This document shows positions 62,576-64,000 of a stretch of DNA of 64,000 nucleotides, one piece after another. The DNA comes from JAHDHW01 sp965220465. GTDB lineage: Bacteria; Bacteroidota; Bacteroidia; Chitinophagales; Saprospiraceae. The notes beneath the pieces were generated by a model. The model was given only the letters and a program-made list of their open reading frames with translations. It had not been told where the DNA came from and ran no database searches. Where the stretch lies: NCBI GenBank assembly GCA_965220465.1, contig CBDCPZ010000020.1:385399-449398 (forward strand). The letters run 5' to 3'. Position numbers and translations under genes: made by a program. Position 1 is the stretch's first letter. Every line of letters begins with the position of its first letter.

Positions 62576-64000
62576 GTGAATTATCTTACCCTAGAGAATG
62601 TAACTAAAACTTACGGAGAAAAAGTCCTTTTTGAAGACCTTACCCTCCATATAAATCAAGGTGACAAAGTAGCACTGGTTGCAAAAAACGGAACTGGAAA
62701 AACTACTTTGCTCAAACTGATCGCAGGCCAGGAATCTGGCGAAGGAGAGCGGTATACTATTATGCTTCACAAAGGAATTCGAATTGGATATCTCGAACAA
62801 GATCCTCAATTTATTGATCATTGGACCGTAATCGAAACTGTTTTTGATAGCGAAAATCCGCCTTCATAAAAGCGATCAAAGACTATGAAATTGCTATGCT
62901 GCATCCTGAAGATGATGAGTCGATGCAAAAGGCACTTTCAAAAATGGAGGACCTAAAAGCCTGGGATATTGAAGCTAAAATAAAGGAAATTCTTTTCAAA
63001 TTAAATATCACAGAACTTGAACAGGAAGTTGGCGAGTCTGTCAGGAGGGCAACGGAAGCGGTTAGCGCTTGCCAAGCTATTGATTGATGAACCGGATTTT
63101 ATTATCCTCGATGAGCCTACCAATCACCTTGACCTGGATATGATAGAATGGTTGGAAGATTACCTTGCGGAGCCCTAATATTACGCTTTTCATGGTTACC
63201 CACGATCGTTATTTTTTAGAAAGAGTTTGTACACAAATTGTAGAATTGGATCGAGGGCATTTGTACAAATACAGTGGAAATTATTCTGACTTTTTAATAA
63301 AAAAAACAACTCGTCATGAAAATGAAACGATAGGAAAAGACAAGGCTACGAAGTTGATGCGAAAGGAATTGGAATGGATTCGCAGGATGCCAAAAGCTCG
63401 CGGCACAAAAGACAAATCAAGAATTGATGCTTTTGAAAATATAAAGAAAAAAGCAACACAAAAAATCGAAGAAACTCAAGAAATTCAGATTGAAATAAAA
63501 GGAGCAGCGATTGGGTAGCAAAATTCTAGAAGTAAATTATATCAACAAAAGTTTTGGCGATTTGAAAATTGTAGAAAATTTTCACTACAAATTTAAGAAA
63601 AACGAACGCGTTGGAATTGTAGGGAAAAACGGAACAGGAAAAACCACTTTTTTGAAATTGATCACCAAAGAAATGCGCCCGGATAGCGGAACCGTTGTGA
63701 GTCGGTGGGCACTGTAAAATTTGGCCATTACACACAAGATGGCATGCAACTTAAAGAGGACAAAAGAGTGATTGATGTGGTGACGGATGTTGCAGAATAT
63801 ATTCCTTTAGCTAAAGGCCAAAAGTTAAGTGCAAGCCAACTGCTGGAGCGTTTTATGTTTACAAAACCACAACAGCAGGTTTTTGTAAGCCAGTTGAGTG
63901 GAGGAGAAAAAAGGAGATTGTATTTGCTCACTGTTTTGATGGAAAACCCCAATTTTCTAATCCTTGATGAGCCAACCAATGATTTGGATATCGTGACTTT
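62576..64000 (+). pseudogene. ABC-F family ATPase, broken by indels and cut by the window end
   Basis: GTG start, MNYLTLENVTKTYGEKVLFE. Pieces in three frames together give an ABC-F protein of the Uup/YdiF branch, which acts on ribosomes rather than in transport. The first NBD has Walker A VAKNGTGKTTLLKLIAG, signature LSGGQRKRLALAKLLIDEP and Walker B FIILDEPTNHLDLDM. The linker has RKELEWIRRMPKARGTKDKS RIDAF. The second NBD has GIVGKNGTGKTTFLKL, SQLSGGEKRRLYLL and FLILDEPTNDLDIVT at the edge. The frame slips near 62862, 63035, 63170, 63495 and 63697. Dense slips at a window end, like those in the first 1.3 kb, suggest sequencing error. Confidence 0.85.

Noticed and set aside
62576..64000. Several separate small ABC ATPase genes
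   Set aside because: The pieces follow each other in the order of a single ABC-F protein with no starts or gaps between them.

Overview
The window comes from a Bacteroidota chromosome, probably a Saprospiraceae-like member (the family placement is inference). The evidence is low GC content, type IX secretion (T9SS) parts and cargo (PorG, two C-terminal sorting domains, PorP/SprF, a PD40-OmpA protein), Bacteroidota -7 boxes (TAnnTTTG) in front of several genes, and marker genes such as a short atpC next to atpD. No rRNA, tRNA, CRISPR array, transposase or phage gene was seen.

Layout. 1-2.1 kb: a frameshifted yjbQ-like gene and a frameshifted vWA lipoprotein gene. 2.2-9.7 kb: porG, a giant TraB/GumN-fold protein, nadA, an RsmI-type methyltransferase and scpA. 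9.9-14.7 kb: a carbamoyltransferase / DUF5989 / SxtJ set split by a T9SS cargo gene on the opposite strand. 14.7-23.5 kb (all minus except one small lipoprotein): DUF5691, a MoxR ATPase and DUF5682, interrupted and followed by two paralogous GT-C membrane proteins and a lipoprotein gene whose start was copied from DUF5682. 23.8-33.7 kb: housekeeping genes (GT2, moaC-moaB fusion, atpDC, aminopeptidase P, DUF1232, exbD, polysaccharide deacetylase, gltX). 34.3-43.8 kb: a T9SS type-B module with a roughly 2,050-residue adhesin, PorP/SprF and PD40-OmpA. 44.1-46.3 kb: an ECF sigma factor, a putative anti-sigma factor and a KY-repeat surface protein. 46.4-51.1 kb: a beta-CASP metallo-hydrolase, a lipoprotein and a DUF5723 protein. 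51.2-53.7 kb: an mntR-SBP-ATPase metal operon with a clear operator and no permease. 53.9-64 kb: a hybrid histidine kinase, two small membrane proteins, a nitroreductase, a membrane pyrophosphatase, a C-terminal processing protease and a frameshifted ABC-F ATPase.

The strongest leads are these: (1) the DUF5691/MoxR/DUF5682 module, which lacks its usual vWA partner and whose DUF5682 protein shows the two GxxH motifs of the TraB/Tiki fold; (2) a 53-bp direct repeat that gave a neighbouring lipoprotein a borrowed N-terminus; (3) the carbamoyltransferase set split by a cargo gene; (4) a palindromic MntR operator over the promoter of its own operon. Single-base frameshifts are crowded into the first 1.3 kb and last 1.2 kb only, which suggests low-quality sequence at contig ends more than gene decay.
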